Both the position numbers and the translations under genes were made by a program. Shown here piece after piece: positions 22,678-34,500 of a DNA stretch of 64,000 nt. This DNA is from Aselliscus stoliczkanus (Eukaryota; Chordata; Mammalia; Chiroptera; Hipposideridae): the NCBI GenBank assembly GCA_033961575.1, contig CM066737.1, positions 64,128,771 through 64,192,770 of the forward strand, in the 5' to 3' direction. The notes below the pieces were generated by a model. It worked only from the letters and a program-made list of their open reading frames with translations. It was not told the DNA's origin and did not search any database. Position 1 is the stretch's first letter; each line of letters begins with the position of its first letter.

Positions 22678-23092
22678 TTTATTGAGGAATTGGGAGAGGG
22701 GAACAGCGTTGGGGAATCAGGGAGGGGGAACAGACAAGTTGTTGTCTTTTTGTTCTTCAGTCTAGTTGCAGAGGACATTGCTTCACTGGCCCATGTTCGT
22801 ATCATCATTGTGCTCTTCCCGGATGAGGCAGATCGGTCACCGGCCTCTGGATGGTCACTCACCGCGGCTATTGGCAGCTCACGCTGGCTGCCGGCCACTC
22901 ACTGTAGCCTATGGCAGCCCACTGCATCAGGGGCTGCAGTCTATACCGTCGCCGGGGCTCGCAGCCCAGCTCCAGGTGGAGCTGTTGTTAGCTGTAGAGG
23001 GCAGTGTCACTGGCCCTCATATGTGAGATCCCAACCGGGGCCGCTTGCATCCCAAGCCAGCTCCTAACCAATGCGCCACTCAGCGGACCTCT
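22678..23092 (-). mobile_element. Long SINE (form L), antisense
   Basis: Flanked by an 18-bp exact duplication, cttcagctttcttttgat (22,660-22,677 and 23,093-23,110). The left end starts at tttattgaggaattggg, so the TCTTT end and A tail have been lost. The 180-codon plus-strand frame across it is an antisense artefact. Confidence 0.9.
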
Positions 23093-23650
23093 CTTCAGCT
23101 TTCTTTTGATCTGTGTTAGCTTGGTAATTTTTTCCCCATTCTTCTGTGCTTAACTTATTTGTGTGTTTATAGTACGTTTTTTTATAGGAAGAATATATTT
23201 GGGTCTTGCTTTTTTATTTGATCTGAAAATCTCTGCTTTTTAATTGGGGTGTTAAGACAATTTACATTCAATGTAATTATTGACATTGGTTTAAACTGAC
23301 CATCTTGCTCTTCATTTTCTATTTGCTTAATTTCTGCTCCCTTTTGGACTAATTCATTATTTTTAATTGTTTATTTTATCTCTTTGTTGGCTTATTAGTT
23401 AAAACTCTTTGTTTTATTACTTTAGTGGTAGCTTTTGGATTGACATTATATACATACATTTTTAACTTATCACAGTCGAGTCTCAAATGATATACCACTT
23501 AATTCATACTATACAAACTTTTATAATTTTTATTTAAATAGTCAATTATCTTTAAAAGAGATAAATAGTAAGCATACAAACATCCTTCATATCCACCCAA
23601 ATTGTTGTCATTCCTAGTGTTGTTCTTTCCTCTGTATAGAACCAGACTGC

Positions 23651-23760
23651 CAGGCCAGCTGAGTGGCATGGTGATTAAGTGCTGGCTTGGGAAGCCAGCG
23701 GCCCTGGTTCGGGTCCCACATATGAGGGCCAGTGACATTGCCCTCAAACAAAGAAAAAAA
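23651..23760 (+). mobile_element. Short SINE (form S)
   Basis: Head caggccagctgagtggcatgg with several substitutions. Flanks gaaccagactg and gaactagactg form the target duplication. Confidence 0.85.
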
Positions 23761-24637
23761 GGAACTAGACTGATATCTGGTATATTTTCCTTCTGCCTGT
23801 AACATACTCTTTAATATTTCTTATAGTGTGGGTCTGCTGCTGCTGAATTCTTTCAGCCTTTATATGTCTGAAATAGTTTTTATTTCACCTTGTTTTTTGA
23901 AGATAGATTAACGGAGTATAGAATTCTAGATTGATTTTTTGTTTGTTTGTTTTAATACTTCAAAGATGTTGCTCAGTGTCTTCTCACTTGTGTTGTTTCT
24001 AACAAGAAATTGGCTGTCATCCTTATCGTTGTTCTTCTGTATGAAGTAGTTTTTTTGTTTTTGTTTTTCTGCCCAATTTTAAGACCTCTATCTCTGGTTT
24101 TAAGCAATGTTTATTAAATGACTTGCTGTTTGTTTGTTTTTCCAAGTTTTTGTGCTTGTGGTATGGTGAGCTTTTTGCATCTATGGCATTATAGTTTTCA
24201 TCAAATATGAGAATTTGTGGCCATTATTTCTTCAAATAATTTTTTTGCCTCTCCTTTGACAACTCCAATTACATGTATATTTGACTGGTTTACTTATCCC
24301 CCAGCTCACTGATGATTGTTTTTTTTATTTTTCTTTAAGCTCTTTTTTTCCTCTGTTTCATTTTAGATAGTTTTTATTGCTATGTCTTCAAGTTTATCAT
24401 TCTTCTCTACTATAATATCTAATCAGTTATGAATTGACATAATATATTTTCCATCTCAAATACTTTAGAAATCTCTAGAAATTTGATTTTAATATTTTAC
24501 AATACATTTTATGTTTCTAAACATATAGAATGCAGTTCCAATAAGTATTTTAATATCTTTATCTACTAATTCCAATATCTATGTCAGTTTTTCCATGGAC
24601 TGATTTTTCTTTTCATTATTGGTTGTATTTTTTTTTT

Positions 24638-25271
24638 AATTAAATGTATTGAGGTGACAATTGTTAGTAAAATTACATAGATTTCAAGTGTACAATTCTA
24701 TAATACATCATCTATATATCACATTGTGTGTTCGCCACCCAGAGTCAGTTCTCCTTCCATCACCATATATTTTACCCCCTTTACCTTCATCTACCATCCC
24801 CCCTCCCTCCTTAGCCTCTGGTAACCACTAAACTATTGCCTGTGTCTATGAGTTTTTGTTTCTTTATTTGTCTTGTTGCTTTGTTGCTTTCAGTTTTATA
24901 CCCTACATACAAGTGAAGTCATATGATTCTCAACTTTTCTGTCTGACTTATTTCACGTAGCATAATAGTCTCAAGTTCTATCCATGTTGTCGAAAATGGC
25001 AGTATTCTGTCTTATGGCAGAGTAGTATACCATTTTTTATATATACCACATCTTCTTTATCCAATCATCTATCGAAGGACACTTTGGTTGTTTCCATGTC
25101 TTGGCCCTTGTAAATAATGCTGCAGTGAATGTCAGAGTACATATATCTTTATGGATAAATGTTTTCAGATTTTTTTTGGTATATACCCAGGAGAGAGATT
25201 GCTGGGTCAAACGGTAATTCTATTCTTAATTTTTTGAGTAACTTCCACACTGCCTTCCAAAGCGACTGCAA
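24638..25271 (-). mobile_element. 5'-truncated L1 3' end with target duplication
   Basis: The T tract at 24,628-24,638 is the reversed poly(A). It is followed by the reversed L1 3' end ('gaggtgacaattgttagtaa', 'catgttgtcgaaaatggcag', 'cttggcccttgtaaataatg'). attggttgtattt occurs on both sides (about 24,617 and 25,272). It inserted into the older L1 described at 22,290-26,110. No ORF2 frame survives. Confidence 0.8.
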
Positions 25272-26128
25272 ATTGGTTGTATTTCTTTATTTTTTTATGC
25301 CTGGTAATATTTGGTTGTCAGACATTATACATTTTACCTTTTTGGATGCTGTATATTTTTGCATTCCTATAAATATTCTTGATCTTTGTTCTGAATTTCA
25401 CTTAATTGAAAACTTTTGAGGACTTAACTTTTAAGACTTATCAGCAGGATAAGAGCAACATTCAGTGTGGAGCTAATTATTCCACACTACTGAGGGAAGA
25501 ATATTCAGATTAAAATCCTCAAACCCCCATTATTCATGAGGATTTCCTGTCTGGCTGGTGGGAAAAGGCACTGTTCCCAGCCCCTTGTAAGCACCGTGTA
25601 TCATACTTCTAATCCTGTATCGTGGTGCTTTCTCTAGTCTTGTGTCGTTTTCTAATATACATGCACTGATCAATATCAACTGAAAACTTGAGGGGGACCT
25701 TCTCTGTATCTCTGGAGTTTACTTTCTGTGCAGCTGTCTTATCTCCAATGCTGTGTTCTACAAACTTAACCTACCTGGGTCTCTCCAGACTCACAGCTCT
25801 GTTTTGTCAGGCTTGACCTGTGTTCTCCCTCCCCCGTGTTGAGGATTAGAACTCTCAATACAGTCACCTTGGGACACCACAGACTTCAACTAGCTTTGTT
25901 TGCATCTATCAGGGATCCATATGGTTCGTTGTGTCATATGTAGTGTCTTGACAACCACTGTTTCATATATTTTGTATGTATTTTTTTACAATTGCTTCAA
26001 GTAGGAGGGTAAATCCAGTCCTTGTTATTCTGTGTTGTTTTTTTGCAAGCAAAAATCCGATTCCTTTAGTATCATTTTTAAAGATTTGTTGAATTAAATG
26101 CTTGTTTCTTTGATTTTAAGGCTATGTA

Positions 26129-26433
26129 CAGTAAGTCCATGACTTACAAACGAGTTACATTCCAGGAGAAAGTTCATAAATCGGATTCATTCATAGGCCC
26201 CACAAAGTGAGTCGTGTACACCTTTGATGCTTCCTAGCAGTACCCTCCACATCACCACTGCTTTTCCTCTTGCTTACGGACATCCTCGGCTCTGATTGAG
26301 CACTGTACTACTGTCCACTATCGCACTGTACAGTAAGCACACAGCGGCACCACTGTGACAATGTCCAGCGGTCACGTGAGCTACTTCCGCGATTTGTTCA
26401 CAACTTGAATGTTCGTAAGTCTGGGACTTACTG
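26129..26433. mobile_element. 305-bp Tigger-type (TcMar) MITE
   Basis: Left end cagtaagtccatgacttaca and reversed right end cagtaagtcccagacttacg are inverted repeats of about 30 bp. TA flanks both sides (26,127-26,128 and 26,434-26,435). The interior is GC-richer and non-coding. Ends of this type are typical of pogo/Tigger-derived elements. Confidence 0.8.
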
Positions 26434-26539
26434 TATTTGCCTCTGTATATAGTTTTCACTAAATCTCATATTTTGTTTTTGTGTATTTATTATTTTATTT
26501 AAGAGATTAATTTTCAAATATTGGGATTTTAATGATTTT

Positions 26540-26905
26540 TTTTATTAAAGATTTTATTGGGGAATTGGGGGAGGGGAACAGACAAGTTGCTGTCTTTTTG
26601 TTCTTCAATCTAGTTGTGGAGGACGTTGCTTCAATGGCTCATGTTGTTATCGTCATTGCGCTCTGCCTGGGTGAGGCAGTTGCTCTCAAGCCATTGGATG
26701 GCTGCTCACGGGTGGCTCACAGCAGCTCACAAAAGCACATGCCAGCTGCTGGCCAGCCCCACTGCAGCCTACGCTGTTGCCCGCAGCCCAGCTCCAGGTC
26801 GAGCTGTTGGTCACCGTCTTAGCTGTTGAGGTTGCAGTGTCACTGGCCCTCTATGTCAGATCCGAACCAAGGCCCCTGCTGCTCAGAGCTGGCATCCCAA
26901 GCCAA

Positions 26906-26945
<40 letters not shown>

Positions 26946-27072
26946 AGTGTCACTGGCCCTCATATGTGGGACCGAACCGGGGCCGCTGGCTTCCCAAAGC
27001 CAGTGCTTAACCACTGCGCCACTCGGCCGGCCCCCAAGCCAACTCTTAACCAATGCGTCACTTGGCTGGCCC
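26540..27072 (-). mobile_element. Long SINE (form B variant), antisense, split by a form S SINE
   Basis: aaagattttattgggg at the left and cttggctggcc at the right. The body differs from form L: it contains cacaaaagcacatgccagct and a valine-like run ggtcaccgtcttagctg, shared with the copy at 29,721. The split lies at about 26,910 (see next entry). Flanks ttttaatgattttt / ttttatgattttt are an approximate duplication. Confidence 0.85.
26911..27033 (-). mobile_element. Short SINE (form S) nested in a form B SINE
   Basis: Twenty-nine Ts, then gagggcagtgtcactggccc, ending cggccggccc. aagccaactctt occurs at both junctions, and removing the insert restores the form B head. Confidence 0.95.
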
Positions 27073-27089
27073 AGGTTTTATGATTTTTT

Positions 27090-27530
27090 GTTTTTTTAAA
27101 GATTTTATTGGGGATTTGGTGGAGGTGAACAGCGTTGGGGAATCGGGGAAGGGGAACAGACAAGTTGCTGTCTTCTTGTTCTTCAGTTTAGTTGCGGAGG
27201 ATGTTGCTTCACTGTTGGTATCATCATTGTGCTCTTCCCGGATGAGGCAGATCGGTCACTGGCCTCTGGATGTCGCTCACCACAGCTATTGGCAGCTCAC
27301 GCTTGGCTGCCAGCCGCTCACGCTGGCTGCGGGCCACTCACTGTAGCCTATGGCAGCCCACTGCAGCAGGGGCTGCAGCCCACACCATCACCGGGGCTTG
27401 CACAGCCCAGCTCCAGGTGGAGCTGTTGTTAGCTGTAGAGGGAAGTGTCACTGGCCCTCATGTGGGATCCGAACCGGGGCCGCTGGCATCCCAAAATCAG
27501 CGCTTAACCAATGCGCCACTCGGCCGGCCC
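27090..27530 (-). mobile_element. Long SINE (form L, sub-lineage 2), antisense
   Basis: It carries catgtgggatcc and cactgttggtatc like 18,478 and 47,175. Flanks aggttttatgattttt and aggtattatgattttt are the duplication. The insertion point is almost at the edge of the form B SINE before it. Confidence 0.9.
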
Positions 27531-27590
27531 CAGGTATTATGATTTTTGATTGGGTAATGTGACGAAATTTTCTTCTTTTTGGCTTTTTGG

Positions 27591-27707
27591 TGTTTTTTTT
27601 TTGTTGTTTTTTTTGAGGGCAGTGTCACTGGCCGTCATATGTGGGACCGAACCGGGGCCGCTGGCTTCCCAAGCCAGCACTTAACCACCGTATCACTCGG
27701 CCGGCCC
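27591..27707 (-). mobile_element. Short SINE (form S), antisense
   Basis: Target duplication ttggctttttgg is exact on both sides. The tail is T-rich with one G interruption. Confidence 0.92.
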
Positions 27708-29205
27708 TTGGCTTTTTGGGTATAATCTTTATTGCTTTATATAAGATCAAGTCTTATTAGCATTTCGAATCATTATACTGTGTATAAACTTTAGTTTCTG
27801 TTAACACATTCAAGTCCAAGTTAACTCTTTAGAGTATTGTGTATATTTCTTAGTAATTTATTTTCAAAACGTCTGTACACATTACAATAGGTTTCTGAAC
27901 CTCGTCATGGAAATTTTTGTTCCTATTTCTCACATAAATAATACCTCCATCCATTATAAGCCAAGTGATCTGTGTATGGTTACCTCATTCGGAGCTCTCC
28001 TTGGCATAAGCCATTGAGTACATGCAGTCCCCTAGGCATCAGTGATTGGTTCCAGGGAATGTAATTCACGTCAATTAGAAGTCATACAATTTCTACCACA
28101 GAAGACTTTATTTTTCCCTTTGATACCATGGGAAAAGGATATGAGCCTTGCAGTTGATGCAGCAATTTTGTATCTATAAGGCAAGAGTCTGGATTTCACA
28201 GATATAGAAGTGTCAGTATAGAATCCAAGTGTAAAAAACACTATAGAACATTGAGCAGAAAGATCAAGAGAAATGCATTATCGACGTTATCATTTTAGCC
28301 CATTGATCAAGCTTTGCCTGAAGCTAACCCACCTTCAAGTTTTCAGTAATTCGAAACAATGGATTTCTTTCCTTTCTTTAAAGTTGCATTTGAGTTGGGA
28401 TTTTGTCCCTTGCAACCATAGGTATATAATACAGACCCTGACTGATGTTTTCAATCAAAATTATGTTCAGAGTGGGCAAAACAGGTGAGCGGTAACCATT
28501 TACAGAAAGATTATGGCTGCCTGGGGTTTGCAGTACATTACAGATACTCTAATACTTATGCATTTTATGCATATACAATTTCTTTAAATCCTAGTTTAGA
28601 AACTTTTGCCTTCTTTTAAAGTGACAAAAAGGCTTCATTATCTGATTTCTAAAACCATTAGCAGAAGAGAAGCTGCAAATGAGGAAAGGGACATGATACT
28701 ATTATAGGCAGGCTCTTTGATGGCAGAGGGAAATGAGTGAATTTTCGTACATCCTGGAGGAGACAGAAAGAATTCACAAAGCAGTCAGGGAGGGGCAAAG
28801 ACTCATATTCTGTTAAACACCTTGTATTCATTAGGGTAGCCCTTAATTATGAGGAACAGTAAAATTATATTTACTATCTTTTCAACTGTATCTATATTTA
28901 GTATATTAACTTAAATGCATATTTAGTAACAACAAAAGTTTAAAAGCTAATGAGTGTTCAGATCATCAATATTTTACTGATTATGAATTTTTTAAACTAT
29001 ATGTGCCTTTTCTATTAGATTCTGTAGAGAAGAAGAATAAGAAAGGTCCTTGGTTATGATTATTACTAAATATATTTCTTAAATAACTTTTATATCATTG
29101 TCATTCAGTCTATTTGCCCTTGCTCCTTTTTCTCTTTAGATTTGCAAGGAATATTATCACAGGTTTCCTTTCTTTCATGAAAAGAAAAGAAAGCATAAAA
29201 TAGTA
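27708..29205. other. Unassigned stretch
   Basis: No repeat or gene is recognised. 28,000-28,480 has mixed composition with a 71-codon frame lacking features; 28,860-29,100 is strongly AT-rich. Confidence 0.4.
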
Positions 29206-29499
29206 CTGATTAAACTTGCTGGGGAGTGAGTTCCTGGTTATGCGGCAGGAAAGAACTCAAAGGTGCCCTGAATAAGCTGAGCAAGTGGTAAATTTATTGA
29301 AAGAGGTTAGAATAGTATACTCCCAGAATGGTGGAAGTGGGCAGGCTTGGAGAATAACCACTGCACTAAAGAAGATTGAGGCTTGGGAATTTATTATTTT
29401 TCAAATGAGGGTGTGAAATATTCAAGACTTCGGGGTGGTATAGGCATTCCCAGGCACGTCTTGCTGACCACTGCTTCCCGTTGGGTGGAGGGATTCCCC

Positions 29500-29516
29500 C
29501 ACCCACCCACCCACCC
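29500..29516. repeat. (CCCA)n short tract
   Basis: About four CCCA/CACC units inside the LTR-like repeat. Confidence 0.7.
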
Positions 29517-29720
29517 CCGCTTATTTGGCCCTTGTCAGAACTTTCATGGCAACCCAGTAGGTGGAGATTTTCCCTCCCTGTAATGCTAATAATATTAGAA
29601 TCCATTACAAGGAGCTAAAGTTCACCTTAAGGGGCAAGATGGAGTCCTGGGTCTGCTATTGGCTACCGAAATCTAGTTCTGGCCAGTCTGGTAGCTGCAC
29701 CTTTTCTTAAGAATGATCTC

Positions 29721-30107
29721 GGGGGCTGGCTGTGTTACGCGTTGGTTAAGAGTTGGCTTGGGATGCCAGCTCTGAGTAGCAGGGCACTGGATCGGATCCC
29801 ACATGAGGGCCAGTGATGCTGTGCCTCTACAGCTAAGATGGTGAACAACAGCTCGACTTGGAGCTGGGCTGCTGTGAGTTGCCGGCAATGGCATAGGCTG
29901 CAGTGGGGCTGGCCAGCAGCTGGCATGTGCTTTTGTGAGCTGCCGTGAGTGGCCGTCCACTGGTCAGGGAGCTACTGCCTCAGCTGGGAAGAGCGCAATG
30001 ATAATACCAACATGGGCCAGTGAAGCGACGTCCTCCACAACTAGACTGAAGAACAAAAGGACAGCAACTTGTCTGTTCCTCTCCCCCAATAAAATCTTTT
30101 TTAAAAA
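29721..30107 (+). mobile_element. Long SINE (form B variant)
   Basis: Head gggggctggctgtgttacgc, with the diagnostic form B insert gcatgtgcttttgtgagctg. The body lacks the segment between cttgtctgttcc and ccccaataaaatc that other long copies keep. Target duplication aagaatgatctc is exact (29,709-29,720 and 30,108-30,119). It splits the LTR-like repeat. Confidence 0.92.
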
Positions 30108-30205
30108 AAGAATGATCTCATGTCCTCCCTCCTTTGTTTTCCCACACTTCCTTCTTCCCTTCCTCCCCCTTCTCTACCCGGGGCCCTGTTATTTCTGCCT
30201 AAGGT

Positions 30206-30889
30206 AACAAAACCAGTTTCCAAAGGAAAGAGAAGGAGCATGCCTTGAAAAATACTTAAGACAGGAAATACTTTATAGTTGAATGAGAAAGACACTTTTT
30301 AAGTGGTGCTGTGATAACTGGTTGCATGGGGTTTTTGTTTGGTTGGGGGTCAATCTCATGTAGAATATTGTCACAACAGAATACCCTATCGAATATTCAT
30401 TATTTCACAAGTAGTCAGGATTTTTCTGAATCCTAAAAGAAATTATCTAAAATTAAAGAAAACCATTTCTATTTTTCTTTTATCCTCCTAGTTGACTTAG
30501 GTTAGTTTGTTTCTCCCATGGAAAAGATTGTATTCTTTCCCAAAGAGCTGACCTCAGTTCTTGAGAACTATCTCTAAAAGAGATGCTGTATATCATTCAT
30601 AATTTCAAGTATCATTCAGGTACTTTCCTTTATGACATAAGAGAAGGCAAGAAGTAATAGCGGAGAAACATTTTAAATTTAAGTTATAGAAAGCATGTGC
30701 GTATTTTGAAAAGATTGAGTGGAAGTATTTCATCAATGAAACTGTGTCTTAGAATGTCCATCAGATATTTAAAGAGGCAAATAGGCAAACTGGGTTTCCA
30801 TTGAATCTCTTAAGGATATAATTGATCACACTGTTTGACTCTAGTATCTGTCCAAGCAGATGCTAATCTCCTTAATCAAACAACCATTT
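30206..30889. other. No recognisable gene or repeat
   Basis: Mixed AT-rich sequence; no coding frame above 70 codons. Confidence 0.4.
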
Positions 30890-30986
30890 TTTTTTGAGGG
30901 CAGTGTCACTGGCCCTCATATGTGGGACTGAAGGGGGGTGTGTGTCTGGCTTCCAGGGCTTAACCACCGCGCCACTCGGCTGGTCC
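30890..30986 (-). mobile_element. Short SINE (form S), antisense, damaged head
   Basis: Exact duplication aaacaaccattttt. The B-box region has become gactgaaggggggtgtgtg, so this copy is unlikely to be transcribed by pol III. Confidence 0.88.
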
Positions 30987-31567
30987 TAAACAACCATTTT
31001 TATTTAAAAAAAATAGCCCATGAGTCTTACTGATGTAATGGTTTTTCTTTCTCTACCACATAAATCTGATTAACATATCCAGGGGTGAAAGAACAGTCCA
31101 TTTACATAGGAAGTTGGATGACTTTATTTTGGTTTTTGTTGGTTGTCAATTGGGGTAGTTGTCTTTTTAATTAAATTTTTTTAGGGTATTATTTCTAAAG
31201 AGCCTGAGGATATGTAAAGCAGCTCATTCCTCAATTCCTTCAAGGTTCCAACAGTATGAGAATACTGATGGGGTCACTCACAAAATTGTTCCTTACGTTG
31301 GTCTATTTGTTTGGCTCTGTAAAAAACTATGAAACCATTGACTTAGAACAGAATTCCCGGTTTTCTTTAAATCAGTGTCATGTTTAGATGTAATGTCACC
31401 TGAGTTTTGACCTCTGTGTACTGACCCATGTTACAAAATACAGGCTGTAAGTTGTAGGTATGGATAACGCCATTTCAATTAGCAGATAATTCAAAAATCA
31501 GAATCTTGTCTTTTCCATTTGTGAAAATATTTAAAGACTTTGTGTATGTGTGTAAGAGGGAGAAAGA

Positions 31568-31568
<1 letters not shown>

Positions 31569-31635
<67 letters not shown>
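31569..31635. repeat. (AG)n microsatellite followed by purine-rich tract
   Basis: About 33 uninterrupted AG units, then GGAAA-type purines to about 31,690. It starts a repeat of the kind seen at 1545 and 11,115. Confidence 0.95.
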
Positions 31636-31638
<3 letters not shown>

Positions 31639-31685
31639 AAGGAAAGGAAGGAAAGAGAAGGGAAAGAGAAGGGAAAGAAAAGAAA

Positions 31686-32025
31686 TTTAAGTAATTGGCT
31701 GGTATAGTTGTGGAGTCTGGTGTGCCTAAAATTTGTAGGGCAGATGGGAAGGCTGGAAACTCAGGCCGGAGTTGATGCTGGAATCTTGAGACAGAATTCC
31801 TTCTTGCTGGGAAACCTGACTTTTTGCTCTTAAGGCCTTTCAACTGATTGGATGAAGCCCACCCACATTTTCAAGAGTAATCTCCTTTACTTAAAATCAA
31901 CTCATTGTAGATGTTAACCACATCTACAAAGTACCTTCACAACAAAACCTAGTTAGTATTTGATTAAATAACTCTATACTATAGCCTAGCTAAGTTGACA
32001 CATAAAAGTAACCATCACAATCTTA
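31686..32025. mobile_element. L1M-type 3'-end repeat, third copy
   Basis: 'taattggctggtatagttgt', 'aattccttcttgctgggaaa', 'caactgattggatgaagccc', and the end 'agttgacacataaaagtaac' parallel the copies at 2421-2720 and 11,115-11,690. Confidence 0.55.
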
Positions 32026-33600
32026 TAGGGACATGTAATTCTTATCTTCAGTTTTTTTAAGCAGTTGTCCATTAAATAGAGAAATTGTTCTTATTTTTTC
32101 AGGAAATCATTCAGTGAATATTCTTCATGGAGATTAGGTTTATTATTTTTAATATTTTTCTTCCTGGGAAGAAGCACTGCCACACTTACCACTGTTAGCT
32201 AACAAAATATTTTGTCTCTCACCTGCTAACCCAACACCACCTGTTTCTAACTATATTCATGTTTTTACAAGATTTTGGTGGTGGTCTTAGGGCACTTCAG
32301 GTTAGTTCCCTATCTCCAAATTAGAGAAACAATGACTAACTGGTGCCACAGGGACAAGGGCTATTTTGAAATAGTCCATCTTGCTTTAATGAAGTATAAT
32401 TGTCACAGAAGAAAACACATCCTATTTTGAAACAGGTTTATTCTCTTTTCCTTTTATTGCTATGTTTGGTACTAGGGGCCCACTATAATCCATTATAAGG
32501 TTGTGATTTTTAATAACATGGTAACTATTCAGTATTCCATTCTGTTTGCTGTTCACGTTTATGACAAATCTGTTTCTTTGATAATGACAGTGGCAAAAAT
32601 AACTTTATTCATAATTTTAGCTCATTTTATAAAACTCTTGATATTTAGAAGTCATTCTTTTAAGGATCATCTCATTTGGGATTGTGAGTTTTCCAATACA
32701 TCATGCCATTTCATATGGCTGAAGATAAAATTAAGTAATATCCAGCTCTTAACAGCTACATGGGGAAATAAGGATTTTTTATTCTCTGATTACACTGAAT
32801 ATGTAATTTAAAATTCAGATTGTTAAAAGATAGAGATGATATTCTACACATATCTTACCCTTGCATCTCCTTAGCCATAAGATAATAACCTTCAAAATGG
32901 GCCAGAAATACCTTCTCATAAGGCTTATTAATGAGATTTGAAGCAAAGAAAAATATCCAATAAGTGTTGGAGGTTATTGACTGCATGCAGTTTCCTTCAG
33001 CAAGGATGCCCCAAATTGTCCCAAACATGTACAAGCCTTAAATGTTAAGACTTTTAGGGAAAAATCACCTTCACTAAACCATCTTAATCTTTAAAAGCCC
33101 TAAAACTGCAGGTACACATCAGATACCTGTTGTGATCAATTCGCTCTGAAGATATTATACCAGAAAGTGAATACTCAACAAACCTAGCAAAAGTTTCCTT
33201 TGAAGTTGTTTAGCCATGCTCCATTTTTAAAGTTCGGATTTCAGAAGATTATACTTCAGGCATTCTGAAGTTGCAAATCTTATGTTGCGATTGTTAGGCA
33301 GACACTGTAGGACATACTGAATGAATAGTAACCTTTAGTATAATTTTAAACAATCTGAATAAAGAAACAGTTTTTACCTGAAAAGTAGTTGGAAAGAAGG
33401 TGCATCATTAAATTTGTGTACTTTGTCTTTTAGGTTGTATAATATATCCATTAGTGACACAGGCACCTTTATAACACGATGCATGATATTTAGAGTAAAA
33501 CTTTGTGTAATATGATTTCATCTTAGATCTTGACTTAAAAATGAAAGGTTAGTCAACAGAAGTTTTGGTGTTTTTCTTTAACATTTCTGTTCACATGTAG
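32026..33600. other. Unassigned stretch
   Basis: No recognised repeat. The 102-codon frame at 32,503-32,811 is AT-rich and featureless. Candidate conserved noncoding sequence only. Confidence 0.4.
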
Positions 33601-33940
33601 TTTTTGAGGGGAGGAAGAAATTTTCCTCTGCCCTTCTAGGTTCTTCCAGCTGGTCTCATAATCAAATCAACATGAGACAGATTAACAAGAGAAAATAAAC
33701 AAATTTAATTATACATATGTATATGGGAACCCCATATACATGAGAGTCAGAGACCCCACATACATGAGCCATTCAGATACAGAAAGGGAAAATGCTGTAT
33801 ATATGAATTTCTGAGCTGAGAATCACCTTGGGGCTTCAAAGGGGAGGAAGGTCACTCACAGGACGATAAGAGCAGATGGTCAGCAATTAGAAGTTTGCCC
33901 TTCCCTATAGATAGGTCATAAAAAGTTATTTCTGGTGTTA
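33601..33940 (+). repeat. LTR-like repeat, class 2, copy 1
   Basis: Starts with a GGGGAGG...TTTTCCTC edge, then ctaggttcttccagctggtc, taatcaaatcaac, gacagattaacaagagaaaa. The same opening recurs at 33,946, 40,610, 45,225 and, reversed, near 41,460. An ERV LTR is likely; family not identified. Confidence 0.5.
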
Positions 33941-33945
33941 ACTGT

Positions 33946-34500
33946 GGGGACATAAAAAATAATTTTCCTCCCACCTTCTAGGTTCTTCTAGCTGGGCTAA
34001 TAATCAAATTAACAGAGATAGATTAATAGGAGAAAATGTCCAAAGTTTACTATATGAATGTACATTTGGGGGTACATAAGATAGTGACCCAGAGTGCAGT
34101 GGCCACTGAGGCTTATATGCCATTCTGTACAAAAGAGAAGAGGGGCAGGGGTTTGGGATTCAAAAGGGGAAGTAGATCATTCACAAGCAGGAGAACAAGC
34201 AAGCATTTGGTAAATAAATTCTTGCTGGGCATCCCAGAAGCAATGGGACACAGAAAGAAAGAGGCTTTGCTAGATTTCTTCCTGTCTGTCACATATATGC
34301 TAATTTATATGTGCTAAAATGCATATGCTAAGGTTTCCTTTCTGAAGCAGGTTTGTACATCTGAATTCCTTTAGGCAGGAAGGGAGAGAGTCCAGTTCTT
34401 TCTGAGTCTTTTAAGAGTTTCTTAATAACCAGCTTAATCTCAATATCCCAAAAGACACATTTTGGGGTATCAAATCTCTGGTCCCCTTCATAACTCTTAT
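33946..34500 (+). repeat. LTR-like repeat, class 2, copy 2
   Basis: Opens gacataaaaaataattttcc, then ctaggttcttctagctgggc and agattaataggagaaaatg, and closes with attttggggtatcaaatctc and tggtccccttc. It directly follows copy 1, but no retroviral coding sequence lies between them. Confidence 0.55.

Larger units (their letters stand above)
22290..26110 (-). mobile_element. Antisense L1 remnant carrying later insertions
   Basis: Minus-strand frames near 22,400 read KDKEVHFIMIRGYSQQED, the L1 ORF2 endonuclease region. Plus-strand text continues with the antisense ORF2/ORF1 texture ('ttgtgtgtttatagtacg', 'ggtcttgcttttttatttg') and then a GC-richer 5'-UTR-like part at about 25,440-26,060. It is interrupted by SINEs at 22,514, 22,678 and 23,651 and by an L1 at 24,638. 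All coding frames are destroyed. The 5' limit near 26,060-26,110 is approximate. Confidence 0.6.
29210..30205 (+). repeat. LTR-like repeat, class 1, with a SINE inside
   Basis: Landmarks in order are gaaatattcaagacttcggg, attcccaggcacgtc, gtaatgctaataatattaga, ttttcttaagaatgatctca and tcctcccccttctctacc. The same landmarks in the reverse direction occur at 42,000-42,420. The structure resembles a solo retroviral LTR (pyrimidine-rich tail, no coding). No family name or exact limits can be given. Confidence 0.5.

Noticed and set aside
22525..23067. 180-codon open frame, plus strand
   Set aside because: It lies entirely across two SINEs (one sense, one antisense). Nearly the same peptide appears at every antisense long SINE, so it reflects SINE base composition.
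31475..31843. 122-codon frame with long SLSLSL run
   Set aside because: Translation of the (AG)n microsatellite.
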